The notes: generated by a model not told the origin, from the sequence alone. A stretch of DNA of 64,000 bases from Spiroplasma ixodetis (GCF_027923845.1 NZ_AP026933.1:1984001-2048000); one strand, 5' to 3'; counted from the stretch's first letter, positions 11,108 to 23,423 are shown. Translations and numbers: made by a program.

Positions 11108-13123
11108 CTAAATTTCCAAGTTAATATAAGAAATATTTTCATTATATTTATCAAATAAATTAACATTAGTTAAATTTATTTCTTGTTTATCTGTTATTAA
11201 AATTAAATCATAAATACCAGCACCAAATATACCACTAATTTCAATACGATTTAAATTATTAATAGGATTTTTAATTTGTAATTCAAATTCACTATTATTA
11301 TCAATTTGTAAAATTTCTTCGTAAAATTCTAATTTTGAAAATAGTTCTGATTTATTTGAACCATATAAATTTAAAGCATTTTCAATTTTATTATTATTAA
11401 TAACTAATCTTGTGTAGTATTTACCATATTCACCATTACCTAATGTTCAATCAGCAGGAATTAGTGACGGAATATTATTACTTTCTAATTCATTTGTTAT
11501 AGATAATCAGTTAAATTGATTATCATCTAATTTGAATAATTCGTTTTGACTAATATCATTATTTTTAAATTTAATGTTGTTTATATCTGTAAAGTCAAAA
11601 TACTCAGATTTTAATATAACTTTTGCATTTTTAAACTGTCAAATTTCTTCACTACTCGGATGTATTGGATTTGATTTTAATTCAAAGTAATATGGTAATA
11701 ATATTTTGTTATCATCATTCAGACCTTTATTTATTGACATACTTGAAAAAATATTATTAGATAACATAATAATTATTTTTTTAAATATTTGAACTTGTGG
11801 TAAATTAATATAATTTGGATAATCTAACTTTCATTGCTTAAATAAATTTGTAATTACATCATCAGGTTTTTGTCCTTCAAATTTTGCACGTAATTCAGCA
11901 ATTTTAGAAGTTAAATCATTTGGCTTAAATCCATCAAAATTCCTATTATAATTATATGTATAAGTCAGCATATCTAATAATAATTTTTGTAAACTATCAA
12001 TTGGTGGTCTATCTTTTATTTCTAATTCAACATCATGAAATTTATTAGTTGTAGAAATAAATAAATTGTAGTTACCTGCTAAAAATCATGACTCTAATTT
12101 TGTATCTTTTAATTCTAGTTCATCAGATAAGGGTCATACTTTTGAATTTTTAGTAACATCATAACCAATTTTAGCATTAGTTACTCTTGCATTATTAATA
12201 ATTTCTTTTCTTGTATCTCTACCACCACCAATAGCAATTAAATCTAAAACTGATTTTTCTTGTCCAATAAATTGTTTTGCAAGATTTCATGGTAATATTT
12301 GTTCACTAAATCATTGTTGTAATATTCTAACTTTTGGTTGAGTTTCAATAGGCATTGATAATAGCGGAAATCCTATCTTATCTTTAACAAATAATTTAGG
12401 GTATACTTCCATATTATCAACTTCACCAAGTACCTTTATATTGCCAAAAATCATGCTTCTAGGGGCTTTAATTTTTAAACCAGTAACTTTTGTATCTTTA
12501 TCTAATGGTTTTTGTAATTTAATAATGATTGGATAACCATCTCTTGTTTTAAAATCTTTAATTTTAATAATAGTTATACTTTTAGTACTTCTAGTTTTTG
12601 GATTTTGATAAGGTTGTGAATAATTATTAATTATATATAAATTATCAATATTATTTTCAGTTAAAGGTTCATTTATACTAACTGCATATAACTTAAATTG
12701 ATTTAATAAATTTATTTCTTGAAATATTAAATTTTTAATATCAGTCATACTATATTCAATTGTATTATCATTAATATTAGTACTTGCTCTTTGATTTAAT
12801 TGTATAGTAAAATCAGATGTTTCAACAGCAGTAGTTTTTAATACTTTATCAATATCAATAAAACCTATTTTAATAGTATTTGCTGAAAATTTTAAACTAT
12901 TATTTTCATTATTTTTAAATAAACGTTCAATTTCATAAATATATATCGTTCTTTTTTTAAATTCATCATATGCTCTATTAATATCTGGGTCACTAGTAGC
13001 ACGCATCATATTAGTAAAATCATAAGGAATATTATCTATTAAATAATCATTTTCTACTTCTGCTTGATTAAGTTTAGTTTGTTTCTGTGGAAACTTCGTT
13101 TGTGGTTTGTTGTTGTTTTCCAT
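11108..13123 (-). CDS. Phage 1 virion protein of unknown function, 671 aa
   Basis: Large soluble protein starting MENNNKPQTKFPQKQTKLNQ, with a C-terminal beta-rich region (NLYGSNKSELFSKLEFYEEI … NISYINLEI). It begins inside the portal gene (50-base overlap). In phage 2 a 971-residue protein takes the same place and overlaps its portal gene in the same way, so I infer a collar, tail or receptor-binding component. A fragment of a third version is at 60448-60895. No family recognised. Confidence 0.75.
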
Positions 13124-14315
13124 TGTTCTCTCCTATTAATTGGTTATTTTCGGGATTAAATAATTTTAATTTAACTGTTAAGTTATTAATTTCTTGTTCA
13201 TTATTAATATTAAATGTTTTACTATTTAATAAATCTTTATCTACACTTACTAATATTTGAATAAATTTAAGAGTATCGATATTAAATTGTCATAATTTTT
13301 GTTCAATATAATTAATAGTTGAAATATTTACTGCTGTACTTTCGGGAACTGATTGTTGTGCAGATTTCTTTTGACTTGGTATATGAATTCCACAACGTTT
13401 AAATATTTCATTAACATTTCAATCGTATATATCAGTTAAATTTTTACCTTTAAAATTACTATTTGTCATATTGATATTTTCGTTTTGTTCATTATTATCT
13501 CCACCGCTTTTAAATATGTAATTTTTAGTAACTAATGTTCTTACTGCGTCTTCTATTAAAGATTGAACATTGCCATAAGTTTGACTAAATATAAATTTAG
13601 GTGAGTTTAAAATAGTATCTAAAACAATTTGTTCATAAATAACATCTAATGCTTTAATTTTATCCATTACTTTATTACAATCTGCTAGCTCATTTGCTTT
13701 ATTTCTCATAATTGCTATTGGTATATAGTTAATATTTAGTGTTTGTTCTTGTGCTAAATTAGGGTTATTAATGAATGATTTAAAATCTAATGGAAATTGT
13801 TTTTTATTATCACTAATACTATAAATTGCACGATTAATAGTTATTTGTTCATTATTTAATGTATAAACTTCAAATAATCTTACAGTTTGTGCATTTTGTT
13901 GATAACTGTCATAAAAAATAGTACATTGAATTAATTTACCAGTAATGTCATAAACTCTTTGTTGTATATCTATGACTTGAAAATATAAATCATCATTAGC
14001 AATAAAAATTAAATAACCACTAATTCCTAATTTACTTAATTTAAAAATAGAGTTTCAATTTTTTCTATAAAATTCTTGTTGAATTAAATATTGTTTAATA
14101 GTTTCATTATTAATGTCTAATGGAGCATTATATAAATTAGCATTATTTTCTGCTACAAAATCAGTAAAATAAGTTTCATGATTAAAATCATTAAAACCAA
14201 AATAATTTAAAATTGAAGCATGTGTACTTTTATTTTTATTAGTTAAAAATTTTACTTTTTCATTTTGATTATCACTAATATTACTTTTTTCTTTTCTTTT
14301 AAATAGACTTAACAT
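13074..14315 (-). CDS. Phage 1 portal protein (inferred)
   Basis: 413 residues. The start is set at 14315 because AAAGGTGGTG lies just upstream; an earlier GTG would overlap that RBS. Contains YLIFIANDDLYFQVIDIQQR, NINYIPIAIMRNKANELAD and DVIYEQIVLDTILNSPKF, the order and style of portal proteins: beta wing, 'P…I…N' bend, long stem helix. The Gln-rich C-terminus overlaps the next gene. Position between capsid cluster and tail-like gene fits a portal; the call is by pattern only. Confidence 0.6.
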
Positions 14316-14331
14316 AATATTCACCACCTTT

Positions 14332-14454
14332 TTAAAATATTTGATTAATTTTTAATACAATTTTTACAATAATAAATATTATTAAGCCAGTAACAGCTGA
14401 AGATAATAAAACTCCAATTAAACCTAAAATAATTTTTATAATTTTAAAAAACAT
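14332..14454 (-). CDS. Phage 1 single-pass membrane protein, 40 aa
   Basis: MFFKIIKIILGLIGVLLSSA then a second hydrophobic stretch ending KIVLKINQIF. RBS AGGAATAAG. Lies between fibre and portal genes; an almost identical copy in the same order is at 53119-53241 in phage 3. Holin or other membrane role is speculative. Confidence 0.7.
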   Translation of the reverse strand: MFFKIIKIILGLIGVLLSSAVTGLIIFIIVKIVLKINQIF

Positions 14455-15933
14455 AATCTTATTCCTGTAATTCTTCTAATTTTCATGTATTTCCTTTATC
14501 ATTACCTTTTAAAGAATAAATAGTAATAAATTTTGCATGATTAACTGATAAAACTAATACATTACTATTATTGTTAAAGACTTCTATTTCTACACCTGCT
14601 ATTTTATTATCAGTTATAATAAATTCTTGAATTGCAAAAACTGGATTATATATATTTCAAGAATAATAAACTCTGTATCGTTTATTAACTATAAAATTAT
14701 AAGTAATTTGTCAATTATCTCATTTATTTTTTTCTCTTGTTCCTACTTCTTTTCAATTTGGACCACTTGGACTTGGTGTTGGAGGAATATCTTTTAATTC
14801 AATATCTCAAATATTTTCTTCAATTTCATTAGTTTCTAAACTTCTTGAATTAATTTTTAATTTTGGTGTAATATCTATTTTAATAGTATCTTGTAATTCT
14901 TCTAATGAAAATATATTTCCATATTGTTTATTTCCTCCAATAATAATTAATTGACTTTTTCTATTAACAGTTCCTAATTTAATAATTAATGAAGCATCTT
15001 CATTATCAATTTTACCTTTAACAAGCATATAATTTCCACCTATATAGTTACTACTTTTAAATTCTATTTTTAGTTTTACACTTGTTTGATTAAAAGGTGG
15101 TTTATCTCATGTTATAAATACTCTATAATATTTATTAAAACTAAGAGCAAAATCTTCTCATGTACGATTATCAAGACTTTTACCTATTATTTTTCAATTT
15201 TCTTTATCTTGTTTTTTATCAATATTAGTTTTATTTTCATTAATAGCACCAACAACTGTTTTATTAGTAGTTTCTAAATTAGGAATTTCTTGACTTATAG
15301 CATTTATTTGAAATGCAATAGGAAATTGTGATTTTGTATCTTCTAATTTTTTATCTATTTCTTCTTTTTTATAATAATCAGTTAAATCAGTAGAACCACC
15401 AATAGCACTAATTTTATTATTTTCATCAATAGTTATATTAGTACCAGCAGTTAATTTATCTTGTTTTTTAGCAATATTTAGTTTATTTTCATTAATTGCT
15501 GGAACAATTTGTTTAACTGTTGCTTGCAAATTATTATCATCTATATTTTGTTTTTTATCTAATAAATTATTAGTTTCTTGTTTTGTATAATAATCATGTT
15601 CAGTACTATCTTCTGATATAAATTCAGTTGGTGTTCCCTTTCCTATATATTGATATAATGTAACAGAACTCGCTTGGTAATTAATATCATTAGAAACAAC
15701 GGTAATATCATTTAATTCTTTAGTGAATAATAATTGTACTTTAACATTGTCCTTTATAATTAACTCATCTAACTTAATACTGGTTTGTGTTGTTCTATTA
15801 ATATCGCCACCTAAATTAAATATAGTTTTTTTTATATATAATTATCAGTAGGAGTACTAGGGGGTTGGTAAATATAACCTCATATTGCTAAATATGTTTT
15901 ACTAAATTCACCACTAGGAATAAAAGAAGACAT

Positions 15934-17308
15934 GAGGCTTTTTAATAATCTGTGTATCTTTGTTTTACAAAGTTACTAATTTAGATTAATTCTGTCTTCA
16001 AATTTTATCATAAAATGAGCAATTGCTGTATTTCAATTTTGAATAGGCAATGTTCATTTTTTTGTTATATTTTCAATTGCCAAGTAAAATATTTTGAAAA
16101 CTGCCATATCATTAGGAAAAACTTTTTTATTTCTGATGATTTTTCGTAATTGACTATTAACAGATTCAATAGCATTTGTAGTATAAATCACTCTTTTGAT
16201 TTCTACTGGATAACTAATAAAAACCATTAAATTATCTCAATTTTTATATCAAGATTTAGTAATTTGAGGATATTGTTTATTTCATTTACTTTCAAACGAT
16301 TCTAAAGCTTGCATTGCTTGTTCTTCACTACATGCACTATAAATTGGTTTTAAATCTGCAACTAGACCTTTTCGATGTTTGTATGAAACATATTTTAAAC
16401 TATTTCTAATTTGATGAACAATGCATAATTGATGTTCTGTTTTAGGATAAACTGATTGTATTGCTTCTGACATGCCTGTTAAATTATCACTACAAGCAAT
16501 AAGAATATCATTTAAGCCACGATTTTTCATTTCTGTGAAATTAGATAATCAAAACTTAGAACCTTCATTTTCACTAATTCATAATCCTAAAACATCTTTT
16601 TTGCCTTCTAAATCAACTCCTAATGCTATATAAACTGATTTGTTAATAATCCGTTTATCTTGTCGTACTTTAACTACTATACAATCAAAATAAACAATAG
16701 GATAAATACTTTCTAATGGTCGATTTTGTCATGCTTTAACATCATCAATAACATCATCAGTAATTTGACTAATAACACTTTCACTAATATCAGCACCATG
16801 ATATAACTCTTGCAACTGCATTCTAATGTCAGATAATGTCATTCCTTTTGCATACAAGGAAAGAACTTGTTGATCAAAACCATCAAATCTTCTTTGCCTT
16901 TTAGGAACTATTACAGGAGTAAAATTACTATTGCGATCTCTTGGTACATCAATTTCAATTTTACCTTGTTGAGTTATTAATTTTTTTGAACTTGTACCAT
17001 TACGAGCATTTTCAGTAGTACTATGTTGATTTTTTTCATATCCTAAATAATTTTGCATTTCAGAATTCAACATTTTTTCAACTAATCTTTTTGTTAATTC
17101 TTTATATAAACCGCCAGGTTTAAAAACTGTTGTTAAATCTTCAGTATTTTCTAGTAATAAATCTACTGCTTTTGATATTGGATCATTATTATTAAAGTTA
17201 TCTTTTTTAGCCATCTGTAACTCACTCTTTCTAGTCATTTAATTATATTTACTAGAATTAATTAAACATAGTTATTTTTGTAAGTTACACAGATTACTAA
17301 ACATTTCC
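15934..17308 (-). mobile_element. IS256-family insertion sequence (1375 bp)
   Basis: Ends GAGGCTTTTTAATAATCTG and, inverse at the right, GGAAATGTTTAGTAATCTG; flanked by exact 8-bp direct repeats GAAGACAT at 15926-15933 and 17309-17316. It interrupts the phage 1 fibre gene. Confidence 0.95.
15976..17238 (-). CDS. IS256-family transposase
   Basis: 420 residues, intact. Mutator-type DDE blocks: YPIVYFDCIVVKVRQDKR, ILIACSDNLTGMSEAIQSVY with HQLCIVHQIRNSLKYVS, and TTNAIESVNSQLRKIIR. A second ATG eight codons in (MAKKDNF) follows AGAGTGAG and could be the true start. Confidence 0.95.
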
Positions 17309-18225
17309 GAAGACATTTTTTTTCATAAAGGACTAGTTTCAATATTAAATCAATTGTTTTTAATATCATCAATACTTTCATTAGTTTTAGATAGTTCACT
17401 ATTTAATTTGGTAATTTCATTTTCATTTGTAGTAATTCGTTTTTGTTGTTTAGCAGAAAAATCACAAGTTGGTGCATGTGTATAATCACCAATTTGTGGA
17501 TTATTTTGTAATGCTTCGGGTGGTAATGTACCAATTTCATCAGGTCAATCTAAAATCATTGTTTCAGTTTCTTTATCATAATCAGTTGCAACATAACCTT
17601 TATTAATAAATTTACTAACAGGACCTCTATATATTTCATTTTCATTATCATCAACTAAATCATCATATAATTTAATTTGTTTTAATAATGTAAATTCTTT
17701 TTGTTGTTCAATTAATTCATCAACTTGATTTCTAGTATAAAATGCTTTTAAATCAATTTTTTCAACATCTATTTCATCATCATTATAATTTGATAATATT
17801 TGTTTTAATTCTGTTAGTCTTGCCCATATTTTCATTCTACTTGGTGCTAAATCTCAAACATTAATTGTAGGAATACTATTTGCACTAAATTGACTACCAT
17901 TATTAAACTGAATAGTAGCATCAACATTAAATTCAATTGGTGTACGATTAAATACTCAATGTTCAGCGGTTACATAAACCATATCTCTTAATGTTTCTTT
18001 AATTAATTCATCTTTAAAACTATCAAAAGGAAATTTAGATAAAATAAAACCAAGATAAGCATTAATATCATTTTGAGCACGAATAGCAAAAGTTTTAAAT
18101 CAATCATTAACATTTGGTCATGTTTGTATATATTGCTGTGGTGTTTCTGTAATTTTTCCAGTTAATGGATATCAGTTATTATAATTTTCTAGACTGACAC
18201 CAGTTCAAAGTTTATTAATCATAAT

Positions 18226-19944
18226 TTATCATTCCTTAAAAAATGCTTGTTTATAATGATGAGTATGTTTTTTTGTTTTTTTATGTGTTATATGTTCAAT
18301 TTCTTTTTGTATTTTATTTTTACCTTTTTTTATTTTTTTCTTACTTTTTGTTACAACTTGACTATATGCAAACTTTTCTAAATGATGTAATAATCCAGTA
18401 CCAAATAAAGTATTTACTGAAAATTTTAAACCAACACTTTTAAATGATTTATTAATATTTTCAATAGGATTATTAATAACATTTACTACTTTATGATAAG
18501 TTCTTACGATTCTAAATATTTCTCTGTATACTTTAAAACTATCTCTAATTATTTGTTGAACAACCGGTGGTGCAAATGCTATTGCTTTTAATCATTTATT
18601 TTGATTAACTCCATAACCAATGTATCAACCACTATATCAACGATATCAATGAAATGGATGTATTTGAGTAACAAAAGTTTCTGCTTTAAAAATACTATCA
18701 ACAATTGTAATTGGTTTATATTTAGGATTACGATGATAAATAGTAATTGCACATTTTTCTAATGACAAAGGTTGAATTTTACAACCCATAAATACTGGGG
18801 AATTTAATGGAATTAATTGTGCATGTTTAATTGCTCTTTTTTCTGCACTAGTAAATAAATCTGTTGCTTTTTCTTTTAATTTATTAATTTTTTCAAATGC
18901 TTGTTTTTCTAATTTTTCAAATTTTTCTTGTAATTTATATATACTTTCTTGTAATTTTTCAAAATATGGTGTATTTTTTCAAAATTTATTTAAACCCTTT
19001 TTTAAATAAAATCTAATATCCAAATATTTAAAAAATTTATTTGCATTTAAAACAATCTTATGAATTGAACTTTTTTTAAAATTAAATTTAATAGCATTTG
19101 CACGAATTTTCTGTAAATCTAAAATTAAAGTTTTTCCATATCTATTTTCTGAATGTATTGTATGAACTAAATTTAATCAATCATGTTGGTTCATTTTTAA
19201 TACTTCTTTTAAATCAGTATTATATTTTTGTAAAAAAATGTTTGCTTTATCAATATCTTTAATTTTAAATTTAGGAGTTAATTGTGGACTTAACTTTATT
19301 AATTCGTTTTGTAATAATAAATAATCTTTTAACTCTTGTGCTTCTAATTTTTGAAAATTGTTCTTATATTCTCTTTCAGCAACATATCCTAAATTTTGTA
19401 TTATTGTTTCACGATTGGGAGCAAAACTATAATTCATTAAATAACGTTTATTACCAATAATTTTATCTGTTAAAATTTCTTTTCCACTTACTTGACTAAT
19501 AATTTCTTGTAAGTTTTTTGCTTCTTTAATACCAACTTGTTCTAATGTTTTAGTTTTTTGTGCTAACTTAATAAATTTAGTTGTACGATAACCACGACTA
19601 ATTTTATTAAGTCCAGCAAATGCTGGTAATATATTAAAAAAAGTATTTAATGGTGTTACATTTCCTTTTAAATAATCATAAACTTGATTAATAGTAAAAT
19701 CAGTTAAAAATTCTACACCAACAGCACTAATACTAGCAATTAAATCACTTGCACCTAATCCAAGGACTACACTTTCACTTAATCCACCAGTAAAAGGAGC
19801 AAGTGCTACTGCTATAACTTGTACACCAATCATTTCTAAAATTTCTCATCAAAAACTTTTGTTTTCTTGTTGGTTACTTGTTCTAGTATGTTTTGGTTTA
19901 TTTATGTTTAAAAGTATTGCTGTACTAGTTGTACCGATTGGCAT
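18226..19944 (-). CDS. Phage 1 virion-associated protein, 572 aa
   Basis: Hydrophobic region near residues 40-75 (MIGVQVIAVALAPFTGGLSE), then long helical charged segments including YFEKLQESIYKLQEKFEKLE, and a Cys/Trp/Tyr-rich stretch PFHWYRWYSGWYIGYGVNQN. Stop is 3 bases before the fibre ATG; RBS AAGGAAATTAAT. Position just after the capsid gene. A membrane-active ejection or neck protein is possible, not shown. Phage 1 itself is inserted in the phage 3 version (continuing at 47713). Confidence 0.7.
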
Positions 19945-19958
19945 AATATTAATTTCCT

Positions 19959-21140
19959 TTATTTAAGAGTTATTTTAATTGGATTTGTTGTTCCTTTATA
20001 ATTTAAGTCATTAACATTAGCAGTAATGGTTATATATAAGTCACCTGCTTTTTGTTTTTGATTACTTACATTAGTTTTTCCTTGTGCATCACTAAAATAT
20101 TTAATAGTTGGATTTGTTAAATTAGGATTTAATGATTTAAGTTCATTAGTACTTTTTATTTGTGTATTTAATTCACTATTATTGTTATTAACATTTGCAG
20201 TAATATCAGTTGTTAAACTTGTAATTTTAGTTTTTAAATCATTTTTATCATTATTAACAATTGCACATAACATTCAGCGTGAAGTTGTTTCTTCATCTGT
20301 TATATAGGGTATTGATTCACCAGTTACTTCTCCACCAACTAAATATCTTCTTCCAACTTTACCATCAGCAATATCTTGAACATATACAACTGTATTTTGT
20401 AACATATATCTTTTCATTGCTCTTGGTGTTGCTAAAACAAAAGACATAATTTTAGTTTCATTATTATCAGTAAATGTCATATAATCATCCATTACAATTT
20501 GACATAGTACACCTTTGATGTATAAATCATTTCCATTTAATCTTAATTGTTGAGCAATTTGATTATCAGTAATTAGACCTTTATTATTGGCTAAATAAAC
20601 AATAGTATCATAAAGATTATTAGTAATAAAAAAACGACAATTATTACTATTTCTTAGTTGAAATAAAGTATTTCAAGCATCTAACATTGATTTTAAATAT
20701 CCTAATGGTGTTTTATCAGTAATGTCTATTTTAGTTGCATATTTTGCAATTACATTTGTATCATTATTTGCTAAATAATCTGCTAAGTCATTAGCAACTT
20801 CATATTGCATTGTATTTAATAAATTTTGTCCATTTTCAGCATTTAAATCAACATTAGCAATTATTTCACCCGCAACCGCTTCTTCTTTAATTTCTTTTAA
20901 AATTTTAACAGTTTCAGCATAACTAACATCTAATCCTTTGCTTTTATCATTTCATTTTAATACTTTAATTTCTGAATTTTTTGGTTTTTTAACTATAAAT
21001 TCAATTTTTGTTGAATTAACCATTTCGATAGGAAAAAAACTTGCTCATGGTGAATTTGATTGTTTATAAAATTCTATAAACTCTGGTGCTTCTACTAATT
21101 TTTCGGTATTATCTAAATTTTTATTGAATTGTATTGCCAT
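19959..21140 (-). CDS. Phage 1 major capsid protein (inferred)
   Basis: 393 residues starting MAIQFNKNLDNTEKLVEAPE. A central segment ENGQNLLNTMQYEVANDLAD, then FITNNLYDTIVYLANN and LRLNGNDLYIKGVLCQIVMD, have the spine-helix and P-domain style of HK97-fold capsids. The C-terminus (GDLYITITANVNDLNYKGTT) looks like an appended Ig-like beta domain. Lies directly downstream of a scaffold-like gene, the usual order. Confidence 0.7.
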
Positions 21141-21158
21141 TTTTTGATTTCCTTTCTG

Positions 21159-21533
21159 TTATAAATTATTATTTTTTTTATAATCCAATAATGTACTTTT
21201 TATTGAATTTTGTTGATTTGTTATTATTGTTTGTTGTTTACCACCTGTATTAATTATTTCTTTAAATACTGGTTGTTCTTTAATAATTTTTTTAATAGTT
21301 TCTTCAATTTTTGAATTTTCTAAATTATTAGTTTTAAATTTTAAATAATCATAAAATTCAGTTTTAACTTGATATTTTTTAAATATATTAATTATTTCTT
21401 TTTCTTTAATTTCTTGATTAAGTTTATTTAACTTATTTTCTGCTTCATTAACTTTATTTTCTATTTCTTGTTGAGCATTATTTTCAGTTAAAGGTTCAGT
21501 TGTTTGTTGAACATTATCTTCATTTTCTAACAT
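21159..21533 (-). CDS. Phage 1 scaffold-like coiled-coil protein, 124 aa
   Basis: Acidic N-terminus (MLENEDNVQQTTEPLTENNA) followed by a heptad-rich region ENKVNEAENKLNKLNQEIKE and a Gln-rich tail. Size, charge and position just before the capsid gene fit a scaffolding protein. RBS AGGGTGATG. Phage 3 copy is at 6635. Confidence 0.65.
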   Translation of the reverse strand: MLENEDNVQQTTEPLTENNAQQEIENKVNEAENKLNKLNQEIKEKEIINIFKKYQVKTEFYDYLKFKTNNLENSKIEETIKKIIKEQPVFKEIINTGGKQQTIITNQQNSIKSTLLDYKKNNNL

Positions 21534-21548
21534 TTACATCACCCTTTA

Positions 21549-21737
21549 TTATTTATTTTCTTTATTAATTTTTTCATTTAATTTTGCTAATTTTTTTTGA
21601 TGTTTGATAATTTTGTTATTTGCTCTAACATGTTTTGGAGTTGTGATAAATCTTTTTAATAAAACAATAATTTCTCTGCAAATTAATGTTCCAACACTTG
21701 TTCCAATAATTATTAATTCATGTAAAAATTCTTTCAT
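21549..21737 (-). CDS. Phage 1 holin-like small membrane protein, 62 aa
   Basis: One strong membrane segment LIIIGTSVGTLICREIIVLL, then a basic tail ending KKLAKLNEKINKENK. RBS GAAAGGAA. Holin is only one possibility. Confidence 0.6.
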   Translation of the reverse strand: MKEFLHELIIIGTSVGTLICREIIVLLKRFITTPKHVRANNKIIKHQKKLAKLNEKINKENK

Positions 21738-21771
21738 CTGAATATTTTCCTTTCAATTGTTTATTTTTTAA

Positions 21772-21930
21772 TTATTCATCAAATTGACCACCATTAATTC
21801 TTTCAATCATTGATTGTGAATTACTTATAACTTCTACTAATACAGATATTTCTTTATTGAATTCTTCTATTTTTTCTTTATATGTTTTTATTTCTTTATT
21901 ATAATATTCAAGTAATTTTTCTTTATTCAT
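21772..21930 (-). CDS. Phage 1 coiled-coil protein, 52 aa
   Basis: MNKEKLLEYYNKEIKTYKEK and onward, helical and charged; perfect RBS AAAGGAGGTGA. No family recognised. Confidence 0.7.
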   Translation of the reverse strand: MNKEKLLEYYNKEIKTYKEKIEEFNKEISVLVEVISNSQSMIERINGGQFDE

Positions 21931-21946
21931 AAATTATTCACCTCCT

Positions 21947-22272
21947 TTATAAACTCATGTGATTATAATCTCAATTTAATGAAGCATTATCGTGATTTAA
22001 TGCTACTTCGCTCATATTATCACTACCGTATTGACTAGTTGTTTCACTATTAATTGTGAATCTATTATCATTTACTAATCTTGCAGTTTCATCATTAAAT
22101 GATGTTTCTTGCATTTCTTCATTATGATGTGTAATTTCCATAGGTAGTAAATTATGGATTATTTCACTTGCACCAGCAATTATGGTAGGTACTGCATAAG
22201 CATTATTAAAATCATTATTAATACCCATTGCTACACCACTTGATATTAAACATCCACCAGTAGCCATATTAC
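21947..22272 (-). pseudogene. Phage 1 membrane protein gene, 3' part (split by phage 2)
   Basis: Encodes MATGGCLISSGVAMGINNDF … DNASLNWDYNHMSL, ending at 21947. The 5' part is at 44466-44972; joining across CCATATTAC gives one 274-residue frame whose sequence is closely similar all along to the intact phage 2 protein at 38585-39385. Phage 2 therefore inserted in this gene. Confidence 0.9.
22264..22272 (+). repeat. Target-site duplication, left copy (CCATATTAC)
   Basis: Nine bases identical to 44465-44473, immediately outside the phage 2 termini. An 8-bp CATATTAC reading is possible if the inverted repeats are aligned with a gap. Confidence 0.85.
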
Positions 22273-22303
22273 GGGCGCATTGCAAACTTGGATACGATTT
22301 AAT
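22273..22303 (+). repeat. Phage 2 left terminal inverted repeat
   Basis: GGGCGCATTGCAAACTTGG then ATACGATTTAAT; ungapped match to the inverse of 44434-44464 at 24 of 31 positions. Confidence 0.85.
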
Positions 22304-22641
22304 AAGAAATTAAATGAGAGATAAAACTCTCATTTTTAATTGTTGAACAATTATAATTAATTATTTTATTAAACCAGCACTTTATTAAAGTAATTAATTA
22401 TTCCATAACTAAATAAAAAATTATGTAGGCTATTGTGCTGGAATATTCCAATAGTAATTTTTGTGTTACTCTTTGAAAATTTCAGAAATTTTGGTTCCCT
22501 TCCCCTAGAACCCCTACCCTCCAAGGCTTTGCTACTTACAGTAGCATAAGCCTTACGTATAGTAGTAGAAGTATTTAGTTAGTAGTATATAAGCCTTTTA
22601 TCACTGTAGGTGATAAGGCTTATACGTAGAAAGGATTCGTA
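22304..22641 (+). promoter_or_regulatory. Structured 5' leader of the phage 2 early operon
   Basis: No gene here. In order: a terminator-like hairpin ATGAGAG/CTCTCAT at 22314-22338; a -10 TATAAT-like site near 22352; CCAGCAC (22374) pairing GTGCTGG (22435), overlapping CTATTG/CAATAG (22430/22449), which would form a pseudoknot or alternative folds; a GC-rich stretch around 22495-22520 unusual for this DNA; hairpin AAGGCTT-GCTAC/GTAGC-AAGCCTT at 22523-22554; and a long stem around 22588-22623 (AAGCCTT-TTATCAC/GTGATAA-GGCTT) ending 18 bases before the first ATG. Likely an attenuator or regulatory RNA; inference. Confidence 0.6.
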
Positions 22642-23130
22642 ATGATTAATGTTAATTTAGATATTAAAAATAAAGTAAGAGAAACAACTAAAGGTATGTT
22701 ATTAGAAATTGGTGAATATGAAACATGATTTCCTATTAAAGATACTATTATTAATAAAAATAATAAAAAAATAACATTAAAAATAATTGAAGATTTTAAT
22801 TATAAATTAGGTAAAAAATCAATTACAAAAGATATTGAAAGTATTAAAGGTAGTGATATTTTAAAATATATAAAAAATATTTCAGATATTACTACTACTG
22901 AAAATGAATTAATATATTGTGAATTTTATGAACAATATAATGGTTATTATATTTTTAAAAATGATAAAAATCAAGAATGTTTTAAATATAACATTATTTG
23001 AGAACAAGATATGAAAAGTTTTAAAATAAATAATCCTTATAAAGAAAATGATAAGCCAATTAACTATATTGTTATGCCAATGAAAGATATAAATACTCAT
23101 AATGAAAAAATATTTTATTTAAAGTATTAA
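22642..23130 (+). CDS. Phage 2 first early protein, 162 aa
   Basis: MINVNLDIKNKVRETTKGML … ; the C-terminal half (QECFKYNIIWEQDMKSFKIN, then NPYK, PINYIV, THNEKIF) matches the phage 1 protein at 46492-47010, which is likewise first after the leader. RBS AGAAAGGA. Unknown function; position suggests an early regulator or takeover protein. Confidence 0.75.
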
Positions 23131-23141
23131 AGGAAATTAAT

Positions 23142-23258
23142 ATGTTATTAAATGTTGAAAAAATAGAATTAATAAAAAATTTATGTAATGAAAAAATACT
23201 TAAAAATCAAAAATATATTGAAATACAAGAAATATTAAAAATTATAGAAAGAGAGTAA
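23142..23258 (+). CDS. Phage 2 small early protein, 38 aa
   Basis: Helical peptide MLLNVEKIELIKNLCNEKIL and onward, RBS AAAGGAAATTAAT, tightly spaced in the early operon. Unknown. Confidence 0.55.
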   Translation: MLLNVEKIELIKNLCNEKILKNQKYIEIQEILKIIERE

Positions 23259-23264
23259 TTAATT

Positions 23265-23423
23265 ATGTTGAATTTAAAAGAAGATAAAAGAATATATTTA
23301 AAATATGAAGAAATTGAAAAAATATTTGGTTCATGTGATATTTGTCATAAAAATTCATCATTTGCAAATAGAACTTGTAATAAATGTTTTTATAAATTAA
23401 TGAGTGATAATGATGAAATGTAA
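23265..23423 (+). CDS. Phage 2 zinc-finger-like protein, 52 aa
   Basis: CDIC and CNKC pairs 13 residues apart (CDICHKNSSFANRTCNKC) form a likely zinc ribbon. Overlaps the start of the next gene. RBS GAGAGTAAT is weak. Confidence 0.6.
   Translation: MLNLKEDKRIYLKYEEIEKIFGSCDICHKNSSFANRTCNKCFYKLMSDNDEM

Larger units (their letters stand above)
14459..18222 (-). pseudogene. Phage 1 tail fibre-like protein, broken by IS256
   Basis: Starts MINKLWTGVSLENYNNWYPL after AAGGAATGA. The N-terminal third resembles a virion-attached domain; a coiled region follows, then blocks such as KLTAGTNITIDENNKISAIG and TNKTVVGAINENKTNIDKKQ, repeat motifs common in phage fibres; it ends TWKLEELQE. An IS256 copy (15934-17308) splits it with an 8-bp duplication GAAGACAT. 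A further single-base loss near 15840-15850 shifts the frame. Reassembled length is about 790 residues. Host attachment role is inferred. Confidence 0.75.

Noticed and set aside
22523-22623. CRISPR-like repeats (two AAGCCTT hairpins)
   Set aside because: Only two dissimilar hairpins, no regular spacing and no cas genes.
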